Notes under the pieces: generated by a model
What the model saw: only the letters and a program-made list of their open reading frames with translations
Databases searched by the model: none
What the model was told of the DNA's origin: nothing
Position numbers and translations under genes: made by a program
Shown: positions 54,093-62,662 of the stretch, piece after piece
Layout of the letters: each line of letters starts with the position of its first letter
Numbering within the stretch: the first letter of the stretch is position 1
Assembly (NCBI GenBank): GCA_964627255.1
Contig: CAZVIN010000037.1
Coordinates: 1 to 64,000, forward strand
DNA from: CALLJL01 sp964627255
Lineage (GTDB): Bacteria > Acidobacteriota > Aminicenantia > Aminicenantales > CALLJL01
Length of the DNA stretch: 64,000 nt
Reading direction: 5' to 3'

Positions 54093-54512
54093 ATGGCAAT
54101 TTTTTCTAATTCGGAAGAGGTTTATAACTTTTTTTCCCGTTTTCTGGCCAGATTAGGCTCCCATTCTGAAGCTGGTCCCGCGCTTCGCAATTCGGGGTTG
54201 GTGCTCCTTTTCCGCTTGACTGAGCCCGAGGCGGCCGTTACTGTAGACACGCGTTCGACCATTAATCCAGAAAGCCGGTGTCCGGCTTATTTTTTTAAAG
54301 ATACGGGGCCTGAACCAGATTTAACCTTGGAAATGACTGCCGCCTCTTTGGATGAGCTTTGGTCTGGCCGCAAAGATATCTTCGCCGCGATGCTCTCCGG
54401 CAAGGTGAAGTTGACGGGCAACATTGCTAAGGCCTCGAGACTGTTGCCGCTTCTCAAAGCCATTCCACCGCTTTATGCCGAAACTTGGGCTGAGTTAGAG
54501 TCAACTAAGTAG
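54093..54512 (+). CDS. SCP2 sterol-binding domain protein
   Basis: The 139-residue protein has the SCP2 pattern (PDLTLEMTAASLDELW, AMLSGKVKLTGN). The family binds lipids or hydrophobic compounds in the cytoplasm. It is co-oriented with the DUF3467 gene, with a GGGAGG box before its ATG. A lipid carrier role is likely, the ligand unknown. Confidence 0.85.
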   Translation: MAIFSNSEEVYNFFSRFLARLGSHSEAGPALRNSGLVLLFRLTEPEAAVTVDTRSTINPESRCPAYFFKDTGPEPDLTLEMTAASLDELWSGRKDIFAAMLSGKVKLTGNIAKASRLLPLLKAIPPLYAETWAELESTK

Positions 54513-54563
54513 CCTGGCCTTGAAGTTTCCTAAAAATTGGCTACTCCCCAATGAGGATTTTCC

Positions 54564-54592
54564 TTGACAGAAGCGTTCTTTTTTTATATTTA
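54564..54592 (+). promoter_or_regulatory. Promoter of the FadL-like gene
   Basis: TTGACA (54564-54569) and TATTTA (54587-54592) are 17 bases apart, about 75 bases before the TTG start. Confidence 0.5.
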
Positions 54593-54665
54593 CTTCAGCA
54601 AGACTGAAGAGATTCACTTTTCAGTCCCAAAGCTGGAAGGCTGATTCATCCGAAAGGAGGCAGAA

Positions 54666-55937
54666 TTGAGAAAAATTATCAGTGGGTTAGGGCTTTTAAT
54701 AATTTTTGGCCTGAGCGTGCAATCATTGCCTGGAGCTGGGTTCTTAATTTATGAACATGGAGCGGCGGCGATGGCCATGGCGGGCGCTTTCGTGGCGGTC
54801 GCGAATAATCCCTCGGCCGTCTTCCATAATCCCGCTGGTTTAGCTTTTTTACCGGGAACGCAAATTTCCTTGGGGACAACCTTAATCTTTCCTAAGGGCT
54901 CTTTGGAACTTCCTACTTGGCCTGACCCTCGTTTTAAAACTGTTGACCAGGCCAGTCAGGTCTTTTATCCTTCAACGTTTTATTTTAGCCAGAAGATTGG
55001 GGAAAAGGCGACTCTTGGTTTCGGCTTCTTTAGCCCCTATGGGCTTGGAACTGAATGGCCTAAGGAATATCCGCTTCGCTATATTGCGGTCAAGGATGAC
55101 CTGAAGACCTTCTTCTTTAACCCCGCCTTGGCGGTCAAGTTGAATGAAAATCTTTCCGTGGGCTTAGGTCTCGCTTATATTCATTCTACCCTGAGCTTTG
55201 ACCTTGTCCAATTGGCTAACCTTTCTTTTATCAACCCTCTTTTTGGTTCCTATGATGTCCCAGTGAAGCTCGAGGCCAGCGGCAACGGCTATGGGCTTAA
55301 TGCCGGCGTCCTTTATAAGGGTGAGAAATTTTCTCTCGGGGCTAATTGGCGCAGCGGCTTCAAAATCGATTATGAAGGCGACCTCACCCTTGATTGGTCT
55401 AATGCTCCCAGTGTTATCCAGCCGCTTCTGCCTAAAAGCGGGACAGCCAAGACGAGCTTTAGCTATCCCCATATTCTCGGCTTCGGGATTTCTCTCCGAC
55501 CTTCACCGCAATTTCTGCTAAGTGCTGACCTGCATTATGTTCTCTGGAGCAGCTATGATGAATTTACGGTTGAAGTTGACGTCCCGAACTTTGAGGATAA
55601 GCACGTTGAGGAAAATTGGAAGGATGCTGTTACGCTACGTGCTGGGATGGAATTCCAACCAGCGGAAAAATTGGCGCTAAGAGCTGGAATCCTTTATGAC
55701 CAGACACCGCAGCCAGTAGAAACTATGGACCCGATTTTGCCGGACGCCAATCGCTGGGCCATAACTGCAGGCTTTGGTTTAAAAACAGGCCATCTGGTAA
55801 TTGATTTTGGCTACCAGTATGAAATTTTCTCCGACCGAACCAGTCCCAACCGTTCCATTTATCCGTTTAACTTGGGGCAAGGAACCTACAAAACCAAGGC
55901 TCAGCTCATCGGGCTCAGCCTCACTTTTGTTTTCTAA
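54666..55937 (+). CDS. FadL/OmpP1-type outer-membrane transport protein
   Basis: The 423-residue protein has a signal peptide and the FadL N-terminal hatch pattern (GAAAMAMAGAFVAVANNPSAVFHNPAGL), followed by alternating beta-strand sequence ending in an aromatic C-terminal residue (LSLTFVF). Such barrels take up fatty acids or aromatic hydrophobic compounds. TTG at 54666 has an AAAGGAGG box at five-base spacing, which supports it. The small gene at 55967 follows. Confidence 0.9.
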   Translation: MRKIISGLGLLIIFGLSVQSLPGAGFLIYEHGAAAMAMAGAFVAVANNPSAVFHNPAGLAFLPGTQISLGTTLIFPKGSLELPTWPDPRFKTVDQASQVFYPSTFYFSQKIGEKATLGFGFFSPYGLGTEWPKEYPLRYIAVKDDLKTFFFNPALAVKLNENLSVGLGLAYIHSTLSFDLVQLANLSFINPLFGSYDVPVKLEASGNGYGLNAGVLYKGEKFSLGANWRSGFKIDYEGDLTLDWSNAPSVIQPLLPKSGTAKTSFSYPHILGFGISLRPSPQFLLSADLHYVLWSSYDEFTVEVDVPNFEDKHVEENWKDAVTLRAGMEFQPAEKLALRAGILYDQTPQPVETMDPILPDANRWAITAGFGLKTGHLVIDFGYQYEIFSDRTSPNRSIYPFNLGQGTYKTKAQLIGLSLTFVF

Positions 55938-55966
55938 GGAGAGTTAATGTCATTGGAGGTTTAACA

Positions 55967-56164
55967 ATGGCTTATGAGTTTAAAAATTCAAAAGGCGTTT
56001 CCTATTTTCTTCATTCCCGCGTCGTTGACCTGAAGGGGGGGCGCAAACAGACCATTTATTATTTTGCCCGAGAGGTAAGACCAGGCGCTCTGGACTCTGT
56101 TCCCTCTGGCTACAAGGTGGTCGAGACGCTAAAAACTGGCATGCCCATTCTGAAAAAGGTCTGA
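55967..56164 (+). CDS. Small conserved protein of unknown function
   Basis: The 65-residue product has a KGVSYFLHSR...GGRKQTIYYFAREVRPGALD...VPSGYKVVE pattern seen in short hypothetical proteins of several phyla. A GGAGG box lies before the ATG. It follows the FadL-like gene by 29 bases. No function is known. Confidence 0.7.
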   Translation: MAYEFKNSKGVSYFLHSRVVDLKGGRKQTIYYFAREVRPGALDSVPSGYKVVETLKTGMPILKKV

Positions 56165-56211
56165 ACGCCGCTTAGCGCCAGAAAATAAACCGAGTTTTTT
56201 CGTTCAAAAAA

Positions 56212-56242
56212 TTGGACGAAAATTAAAAAATATTCTTATAAT
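56212..56242 (+). promoter_or_regulatory. Promoter of the GHMP kinase gene
   Basis: TTGGAC (56212-56217) and TATAAT (56237-56242) have a 19-base spacer, 30 bases before the ATG at 56273. Confidence 0.4.
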
Positions 56243-56272
56243 AAACTAACCTGATTTTGTTCCAATAACCTG

Positions 56273-57319
56273 ATGAGAAAAAGCGGTTTATTCTTAGTTC
56301 ATGGCCGAGCACCGCTGCGAATTAACGACATCGGTGGTTGGACTGATACCTGGTTTGCGGGCAAGGGGAGAGTACAAAATTTGGCTGTCGGTCCACCGGT
56401 CGAAATCCAACTGAAAGCCGAGCCCGATAAGAAGAAAGAGAAAAAACGAGTGGTGGTTATTGTGGAAAATTACGCCGCCCGGTTTCGCTTTGACCCTGAC
56501 CAACCCGGGCCAGCACCTCATCCCCTAATTCAACAGGCTGTTAGTTTGGCGGGAGTGCCTCCGGAGTTAAGGGTTGAGATTAATATTTTCTCTCCAGTTC
56601 CTCCCGGAATCTCAACCGGCACCTCGGCTTCAGTGTGTGTCGCCCTTATCGGGTCTCTTTTTTATCTGCGAGGGCAAAAGATTAGCCTGAGGAGGCTGGC
56701 GGCTTTAGCCCATAAAGTGGAGACTGAACGCCTCCGCCAGCAATGCGGCATTCAGGACCAGCTCTGCGCTGCCTACGGAGGGATTCTTTTTATTCAAATG
56801 GACCGGTATCCTCAAAGCAAAGTCAATCGATTGTCTCTTGACTTTGAGATAAGGCAAGAGCTGGAAAGACGCTTATGCCTAATTTATCTCGGCCGGCCGC
56901 ATCTTTCGACGAATCTTCACGAGCAAATTATTGAGCGTTTGGAAAAAAAGGAAACTTCGCTCCTTCCGCTCGAAAAAATGGCCGCTTTGGCTGAAAAGGC
57001 TAAGGAAACCCTGGAAAAGGGGGACCTAAAAGCCTATGGGGAGGTCATGATTGAAAATACCGAATGGCAGCGGCGGCTGGGAGCAGACTTAATTTCCGCC
57101 GAAGCTGACCGAGTCATCGCCATAGCCAAGAAATACAGGGCAGAAGGATGGAAAGTAAACGGAGCCGGAGGAGAGGGGGGCTCGATGACCGTTTTGGCTT
57201 CATCTGATGACCGACTGCGGCGTCAGATGCTTGAAGCCATAGGCAATTTGGGTCGGGGGATTAGGCCCCTGCCCGCCTATCTGTCTTCAGAGGGGTTCGT
57301 GGCTTGGGAAGGCTCTTAA
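56273..57319 (+). CDS. GHMP kinase, sugar kinase type
   Basis: The 348-residue protein has the GHMP motifs APLRINDIGGWTD, PPGISTGTSASVCVALI and VNGAGGEGGSM, as in fucokinase and D-glycero-D-manno-heptose 7-phosphate kinase. It phosphorylates a sugar or sugar phosphate, perhaps for envelope or nucleotide-sugar synthesis. The exact sugar is not readable. It has its own promoter. Confidence 0.85.
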   Translation: MRKSGLFLVHGRAPLRINDIGGWTDTWFAGKGRVQNLAVGPPVEIQLKAEPDKKKEKKRVVVIVENYAARFRFDPDQPGPAPHPLIQQAVSLAGVPPELRVEINIFSPVPPGISTGTSASVCVALIGSLFYLRGQKISLRRLAALAHKVETERLRQQCGIQDQLCAAYGGILFIQMDRYPQSKVNRLSLDFEIRQELERRLCLIYLGRPHLSTNLHEQIIERLEKKETSLLPLEKMAALAEKAKETLEKGDLKAYGEVMIENTEWQRRLGADLISAEADRVIAIAKKYRAEGWKVNGAGGEGGSMTVLASSDDRLRRQMLEAIGNLGRGIRPLPAYLSSEGFVAWEGS

Positions 57320-57487
57320 TTTTCTTCCTTGCATGAAATATTCACTGGGCCCTAATGCCGCTTGTCTTGGCAAATTAATAATGCTTCTGGAATAATCTTT
57401 TTCCCCTTGCCGCTTTGTTGCCGTCTCATCTTCGACCTTTGCGGCGCGGGCGGAACCCATCTTTCCTTTTGTAGGCACTGCCGAGCC

Positions 57488-57590
57488 GTCCTTTGCTCCC
57501 TTTAGCCTTTCCCTTCGCTCAGTTTAGGCTCAGACATCCTCGGCCGGGCAGGTTGGCCCGAAAGGTGCTTCGGGAAGGCTAACTCTCAAA
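57488..57590. repeat. Intergenic repeat family, copy C
   Basis: The 19-mer AGGCTCAGACATCCTCGGC at 57526-57544 is identical to 39729-39747, and TTCGGGAAGGCTAA follows as in copy B. Flanks align with roughly three quarters identity over about 100 bases. Confidence 0.6.
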
Positions 57591-57755
57591 GGCTTGCTGG
57601 AGTCATCCGGGGCTCAGCCTTAGAGTCAGTTCAGACAAAATTGAGGAAAGCCCCCTTTTCTCGACAGTCTTTATTAATAAAAAATTGTTTGAAGCGCCAA
57701 GGAAATTTGGCCCTCCGTTGTCTAAATAATGAGAGCCAAGAAAAGGAGGTTTTCA

Positions 57756-58304
57756 ATGAGACATAAATTGATCGCCGTAAGCGTGGCTATTATGGTTCTG
57801 GTGGCCACCGCGAGTATCCTCTCGGCGCAACCGATGCGACGATGGGGAGGCCCTGGAGCCGGAATGGGACCGGGAGCAAGGATGGAGGCATTCCTTAATC
57901 TGACCCAGGAACAAAAGACTAAACTCGAGGCCCTGAGAAAGACCCACCAGGAAGAGATGAAAGGACTTCGAGACAAAGTTCAAGGCCTTCAAAAGCAGCT
58001 CCGCGACCTGAGACAAGACCCCAAGGCCGACCCGAAGAAAATCGAGAGCCTGATTGATGATATTTTTAAGCTCAGAGCCACCCAGATGAAGGCCCAGATT
58101 AAACATCAGGGCGAGGTGGAAAAGATTTTGACTCCTGAACAGAAAGAGAAATTGACTCAAGCGAAGCAGAGAATAGCGCGGGTGGCACCTCGTTTCTTGG
58201 GAAGACCTGGCATGGGGATGGGTCATTGGGGCATGCGAGACCGGTTTATGGGCTTTCCGGGGCTCATGATGCGGCCCCGATGGCAGCCTCGTTGGTGGCG
58301 CTGA
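57756..58304 (+). CDS. Spy/CpxP-like periplasmic protein
   Basis: The 182-residue product has a signal peptide (IMVLVATASILSAQ), an LTQEQKTKLEAL motif and an LTPEQKEKLT repeat, glycine/methionine/arginine-rich ends, and a long helical centre. The family includes CpxP, Spy and metal-resistance proteins with chaperone-like activity. ATG 57756 has an AAGGAGG box and is preferred over 57729. A strong terminator ends its transcript. Confidence 0.8.
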   Translation: MRHKLIAVSVAIMVLVATASILSAQPMRRWGGPGAGMGPGARMEAFLNLTQEQKTKLEALRKTHQEEMKGLRDKVQGLQKQLRDLRQDPKADPKKIESLIDDIFKLRATQMKAQIKHQGEVEKILTPEQKEKLTQAKQRIARVAPRFLGRPGMGMGHWGMRDRFMGFPGLMMRPRWQPRWWR

Positions 58305-58322
58305 GATTAACGCTGCTTGGCC

Positions 58323-58356
58323 AAAAGGGGGGAGGCTCATCCCCCCTTTTTATTTT
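58323..58356 (+). terminator. Intrinsic terminator of the Spy-like gene
   Basis: AAAAGGGGGG and CCCCCCTTTT pair perfectly (10 bases) around AGGCTCAT, followed by TATTTTAT. Confidence 0.85.
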
Positions 58357-58635
58357 ATCCTCCTTTAATCCGCTTACCGCTTTATATTTATCGAGACACG
58401 GATTATTAAGCTAACGATTAGGTCTATATCAAGGCTAATAATTTTGGTCCGATCTTAGAGCGAAAAGAGTCCTCGGGGCTAACTAAAAAGCGCCATGAAG
58501 GTGACTTTAAGATGGTTCAGTTGCGAACAAAAGTGGACCCAACTGCTGACCGTCTTCAATTTGTCTACAGCAATTCTGACAATAAGGAGGATTAGAATGA
58601 GGATGCTCTGGTTTAATAGCGTTATAATGAAAGTT
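58357..58635. other. Intergenic region between the Spy-like gene and trkH remnant
   Basis: A short plus-strand frame ending near 58595 reads KVDPTADRLQFVYSNSDNK and looks like a protein tail, with no start or known family. An AAGGAGG box near 58584 precedes a 24-codon frame. Neither is strong enough for a gene call. Confidence 0.25.
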
Positions 58636-59277
58636 TTATTTCCAGAAATCCTTCGTCAGGAGGACCAATAGCGTGTAGACCTCGAGTCTTCCGGCAAGCA
58701 TGCAGAAAGATAAAAGCCATTTGCCGGCGGAAGGAATGGAGGAATAATTAGAGGCTGGAGACACAATACCTGATCCAGGACCCACATTGCCCAATGTGGC
58801 CGCTACTGAAGACAAAGCGCTGACGACATCGAGTCCCAAAAAGCTCATAACTAAAGAGCTGGAGATAAAAATATAAAACAAGATAAATGACAGAATATTG
58901 GACACAATCGCTGACGAAACCACCCGCTCATCCATCCGAACGGGAATGACCGCATGGGGATGAAGCAACCTTTTCAACTCACTTCGAGCTTGTTTCAAAA
59001 GGATCATGACCCGGAGGATTTTAAGGCTGCCCCCTGTGGAGCCGGCGCATCCACCCAAAGGACACGATGGCATAGCTGTCTTTAAGCCGCAGCTCATCCT
59101 TAAACCTAAAGCCGAGCCGCAGCAGAAGACCAAGACCAAGAGTAATTCTAGCCGCGATGAGGATCGAAACGAGGTCATCATCGCCGTAATAAATTGAAAA
59201 TCCTGCTGGCCAAAGCATAAAAAACCCTCAAAAATGAGCAATAGACCCTGGATGGAAAGCACTGCCGAAAAAGTCAT
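58636..59277 (-). pseudogene. trkH: trkH potassium transporter remnant
   Basis: The 213-codon frame starts as a TrkH N-terminus and ends with C-terminal TrkH helices and the pore loop SVAATLGNVGPGSG. Between them the reading frame is broken. After LLLIFEGF a one-base change in a T6 run (59219-59224) moves the true frame to the one reading PAGFSIYYGDDDL...YAIVSFGW. At about 59045-59060 that text joins directly to GGCAGSTGGSLKILRV in the first frame. Normal TrkH has about 240 residues between these two points, so two pore loops are lost. The junction falls on a TTGGGTGGATG-like sequence, suggesting a microhomology deletion. It lies nine bases after the broken trkA. Confidence 0.75.
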
Positions 59278-59286
59278 TTTGCCTTA

Positions 59287-60641
59287 TCAGCGCACGAAGA
59301 ACTTTTCCACTTCATCCAAATCTTGGGGCAAAGAAAAGACTATAACATGATCGCCCGCCTGAATTTGCGTTTCGCCCACAGGGATATAAACCTTGTCGCC
59401 ACGCGTCAGGGCACCAATTATAGCCTCCTTGGGGAAGCCCATCCTCCGGAGTGGCTTTTAGGTGATTCTGGCCGCCCGCGGAACTAAAAACTCCACAATA
59501 TGGGCATCAACACCAGGGAGGCTGGCCAGTGAGACCACATCACCCCGGCGAATCAGCCGAAGAATGGAGTTCGAGGTTATCAGGTTTATATTTACCGCTG
59601 CATTGACCCCAATCGGAGCCATAAGGGGAAGATACTCCTCGCGATTCACGAGGGCTATTGTCTTATTCACGCCAAGATGTTTGGCCAGAAGGCTGGTCAG
59701 GATATTCGTCTCTTCGTCATTGGTCACGCTCACGAGAGCATCTGTTTCCAGAATCCCTTCCGCCGCCAGAAGGTCAAAGCTTCGTCCGTCTCCCTGAATA
59801 ACCAGGGTGCGATGTAATTCATCGGCTATCCGGAGTGTCTTATGGGGATTTACTTCAATCAATTTGATTTCCAAGTCATTTTCTTTCTCCAAGAGCCTGG
59901 CCGTGGCCCGGCCAATATTTCTTCCCCCCAGAATCATGATGCGTTTAAGTTTTTCCTCGGATTTACCCATTAGCTCAACGACCTTGATGATGTTTTCAGT
60001 CTCGGCCAGGAAAAAGACCTGATCCCGCTGCAGGTAAAGGTCATCGCCCGAGGGGATTATGGTTTTATTGTTGCGCAAAATGGCCACTGCCCGGAAAACA
60101 TAATCCGGAAACTGCTGGCTCACATGCCGGATTGTTTGATTAAGCACGGGGCATTTAGCATCGAGCCGAATACCGATGAGCTGCACTCTATTTTGAGCGA
60201 ACTCGAGGACGTCAGTGGCGGCGCTCCGCTTAATTAGAAGGACGATCTCCTTAGCAGTTTCCTCCTCTGGCTGAATGGCGACATCAACCCCCATTGCGAG
60301 AGGCTGAAAAGAGGCGGATTTTCGTAAAAGGCTGGCTGCCGGATACGGGCAATTTTCCTGTGGACACCATAATAGGCCGCCATCTGACAGATAAGCACAT
60401 TCTGGTCGTCGCTGCCGGTAAGAGCAATCAGCATGTCAGCATGCTGGATGCCTGCTCTCTCTAAGAGTCGACAATCGGTCCCCTGACCTTGAAACACCTG
60501 GATATCAAGGTTTTCACTGGCTTCCTGGCAGCAGACGGGGTCAATTTCAATCCCCACGATATTGTGTTTTTCGCGGGAAAGCACCTTCGCCAGGTGCTGA
60601 CCTACCTGACCCCGGCCGACAATAATACTGTCAAGGCTCAT
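59287..60641 (-). pseudogene. trkA: trkA potassium uptake regulator remnant
   Basis: TrkA has two RCK units that bind NAD(H) and gate TrkH. The first frame (60641 to about 60295) reads VGRGQVGQHLA and ends LFSLSQ. A one-base frameshift near 60293-60296 moves the text to the next frame (GVDVAIQPEEETAKEI...), which carries the second Rossmann motif ILGGRNIGRATARLL. That frame meets an in-frame TAA at 59458-59460, after RAARIT, yet TrkA_C sequence continues in the same frame (KPLRRMGFPKEAIIGALTRG) to a natural stop at 59287. So it carries a frameshift and a nonsense codon. Confidence 0.75.
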
Positions 60642-61033
60642 TTTTCATAAACCTACAGCAGATAAAAAAAGGTTCTCTTTGAAACTTGGGTTGGCTAAAA
60701 CTCTCTCCGCCATTTTTTGGCATTTTGGCCTTCTTTTTCCTACGTTTCCCGATTATTGACAAATTATAAGAAAGAACAGAAATAATCTCAATTTGTTAAG
60801 CCTGACCGTTTTTAACCGGCGGGGGACACAAAAAATTCGCCTGAAGGAAAGCGCTGGGCCAATTACCCCTTTTTAATTCCCTTTTGCCCGGAGCTTGATC
60901 GGGCCGTTTCGTCGATTGCCTGGCCCTCTGTTCTTTTCAGCCTGAGCCCCTCTTCCGCAAGCTTCGCCTTAAATTTAGTCCTCAAGGAGAGTAAAAAGCA
61001 GTTTTACAAAAATGGTTAACGAGCCATTGCGCC
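60642..61033. other. Intergenic region upstream of trkA
   Basis: No gene, promoter or repeat was secure; short TGGC/GGCC-rich tracts occur near 60715 and 60900. Confidence 0.25.
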
Positions 61034-61927
61034 CTAATAAGCAGTGATTTGTTCCGTCGACGTGGAATGAGAATTTAGAGCTTCGAACATCATTTTCTGG
61101 AGCTTGTGGACGAAGGCAATTTTTTCGGCTTTACTGGGATAAGGGTAGGGAAAAGTAAGAGGAGGGAGAAATTGAACTGTCACTCGTGGTCTTTGGTATT
61201 CTCTTTCCTCAAGACGGCTCAATATTTTCTTCAGAAGGCAAAAGAGGAAAATGCGGTCAGCGAGGTAATGGCCGTATGTTTTCTTGGTCACTGGCGGTTT
61301 TTCTTGGATAACACAAGGGATAATCTTGACGATTTTCCCCCTTCGGTAGAGAAAGCTGGCTAAGGTAGGAACGATAGTCCCGATCGCGGCATTTTCTGCC
61401 TCCTCATAAGTACTGCCGCCGCTCGGGGCAATGGCCAAAGGAATATGCGCCTCGAGACTGGCGAGACAATCGACGAGTGCCTGCCGATTGATGCGACGTT
61501 TAACCAATCTTTCTTCCTTAGCGGAGGGCTCATGAAGATAAACGGGGATGACCTTAAATTTTTTCATCTGGGCAATGAAATATTTTGTCAGGATGTTGAC
61601 CATTTTTTCGAAGAGAAAATGAATGATGATATTTCTTTTGATTCTCATCTGGAAGGTAGTGGAAAAGACTGAATTGATGATATCTTTTCGAGTTCGTTCA
61701 AGGAGGTAATCGCCGAGCAAGGTAATTTCAGCCAAGAAGCGAATCGGAGGAGAGGAGGGAGCGGCTAAGCCGAGGAAAAGAGGTTCAGCCCGTCGCGTAA
61801 CATGATTATAAACATAAAGCACCGGTTCATTAAAGGGGATATGTTTTACCCCCAATGCCTTGGGCTTTGGACAGAGGGGAAAAGCCTTAAGGATAGCCAC
61901 AAAATTTTGATAAGAAAAAGTAATCAT
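61034..61927 (-). CDS. PlsC-like acyltransferase family protein with altered active site
   Basis: The 297-residue protein follows the glycerophosphate acyltransferase pattern with NHVTRRAEP at the HX4D position and IAPSGGST near the usual FPEGTRS motif. The catalytic Asp is replaced by Ala with a Glu one residue later, so activity as a PlsC enzyme is doubtful. No signal peptide is seen. It may be a diverged lysophospholipid acyltransferase or a paralogue of another reaction. Confidence 0.6.
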   Translation of the reverse strand: MITFSYQNFVAILKAFPLCPKPKALGVKHIPFNEPVLYVYNHVTRRAEPLFLGLAAPSSPPIRFLAEITLLGDYLLERTRKDIINSVFSTTFQMRIKRNIIIHFLFEKMVNILTKYFIAQMKKFKVIPVYLHEPSAKEERLVKRRINRQALVDCLASLEAHIPLAIAPSGGSTYEEAENAAIGTIVPTLASFLYRRGKIVKIIPCVIQEKPPVTKKTYGHYLADRIFLFCLLKKILSRLEEREYQRPRVTVQFLPPLTFPYPYPSKAEKIAFVHKLQKMMFEALNSHSTSTEQITAY

Positions 61928-62101
61928 CCTCTGGCCATCATTTCATTCATTGTTTATTTTATCAAATTTTTTTAGAAAAAATCTGATACAAAACTCTTTC
62001 CCTTTGATTATTAATCCAGTCTTTTTTTATTATAAATTATTTTTTATTGGACTCAAAAGAATAAGAATTTTTTATAATTTAATTTTCCGCTAAGAGATCA
62101 A

Positions 62102-62411
62102 TCAGTCTCTGGGAAGTCGAGCTTTCTTTGTTTTCATTGTCTTTAGCTTTTGATGGCTAACTTCTCCTATCCGTACCCTTGTCCCGAAAGCCATGACGTT
62201 ATACACCTTACCATTAGTCTCGTTCAGAAGGTCGACCAGCCCGTAGCTCGAACAGCCGGATTCAACAACGTCCCAGCACTCCTTCACGGCTTCAAGAAAC
62301 TCCTGCCCTTCCGAGCGAAAATTGAACAATTTTCTTGACCGTACAATGTTTCCCGGTCATTAACGTCAGAGGTGGGAATTGAGGATAATGGTCAATCCCA
62401 ACATAATTCAT
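62102..62411 (-). pseudogene. IS110-family transposase remnant
   Basis: The first frame from ATG 62411 starts MNYVGIDHYPQF, like the N-terminal DEDD motif of IS110 transposases. Near 62330-62340 the text shifts frame and continues VVESGCSSYGLVDLLNETNGKVYN and KLKTMKTKKARLP, which align with the second acidic motif and the KIKTDKIDA region. Only about a quarter of a normal transposase of 330-400 residues remains. No ends or target duplications were found. Confidence 0.6.
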
Positions 62412-62462
62412 TTGGTCACCACCGGACATCAGTACTCTTAACTGGAAGTCTATCAAACCCCC

Positions 62463-62482
62463 TGACGAGGTGCATCTCGTCA
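62463..62482. other. Hairpin upstream of the IS110 remnant
   Basis: TGACGAG and CTCGTCA form a perfect 7-base stem with a six-base loop, about 50 bases upstream of the transposase start. IS110 elements encode a bridge RNA in the non-coding end; this may be a trace of it, but there is only one stem. Confidence 0.25.
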
Positions 62483-62662
62483 TCCGGTTTCATGTAATTT
62501 TCCTAACAGGACTATAGGGAAGCCCTTAGAGCTCAGCCGAAAGGAAGTAGTCCATCTGGCCATTGTTCTTACCAGACCGTGAAGGTTCAATGCTCTGAGT
62601 GGCTTGGACTACATCAAAAGCCGCGTTTGGAAGGCCCTCAAAATCATGGCTAAACGGGCAAG

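Noticed and set aside
60860..61000. Fourth copy of the A/B/C intergenic repeat
   Set aside because: Only short GCCGTTTCGTC-like and GCCTGAGCC-like matches, not in a convincing order.
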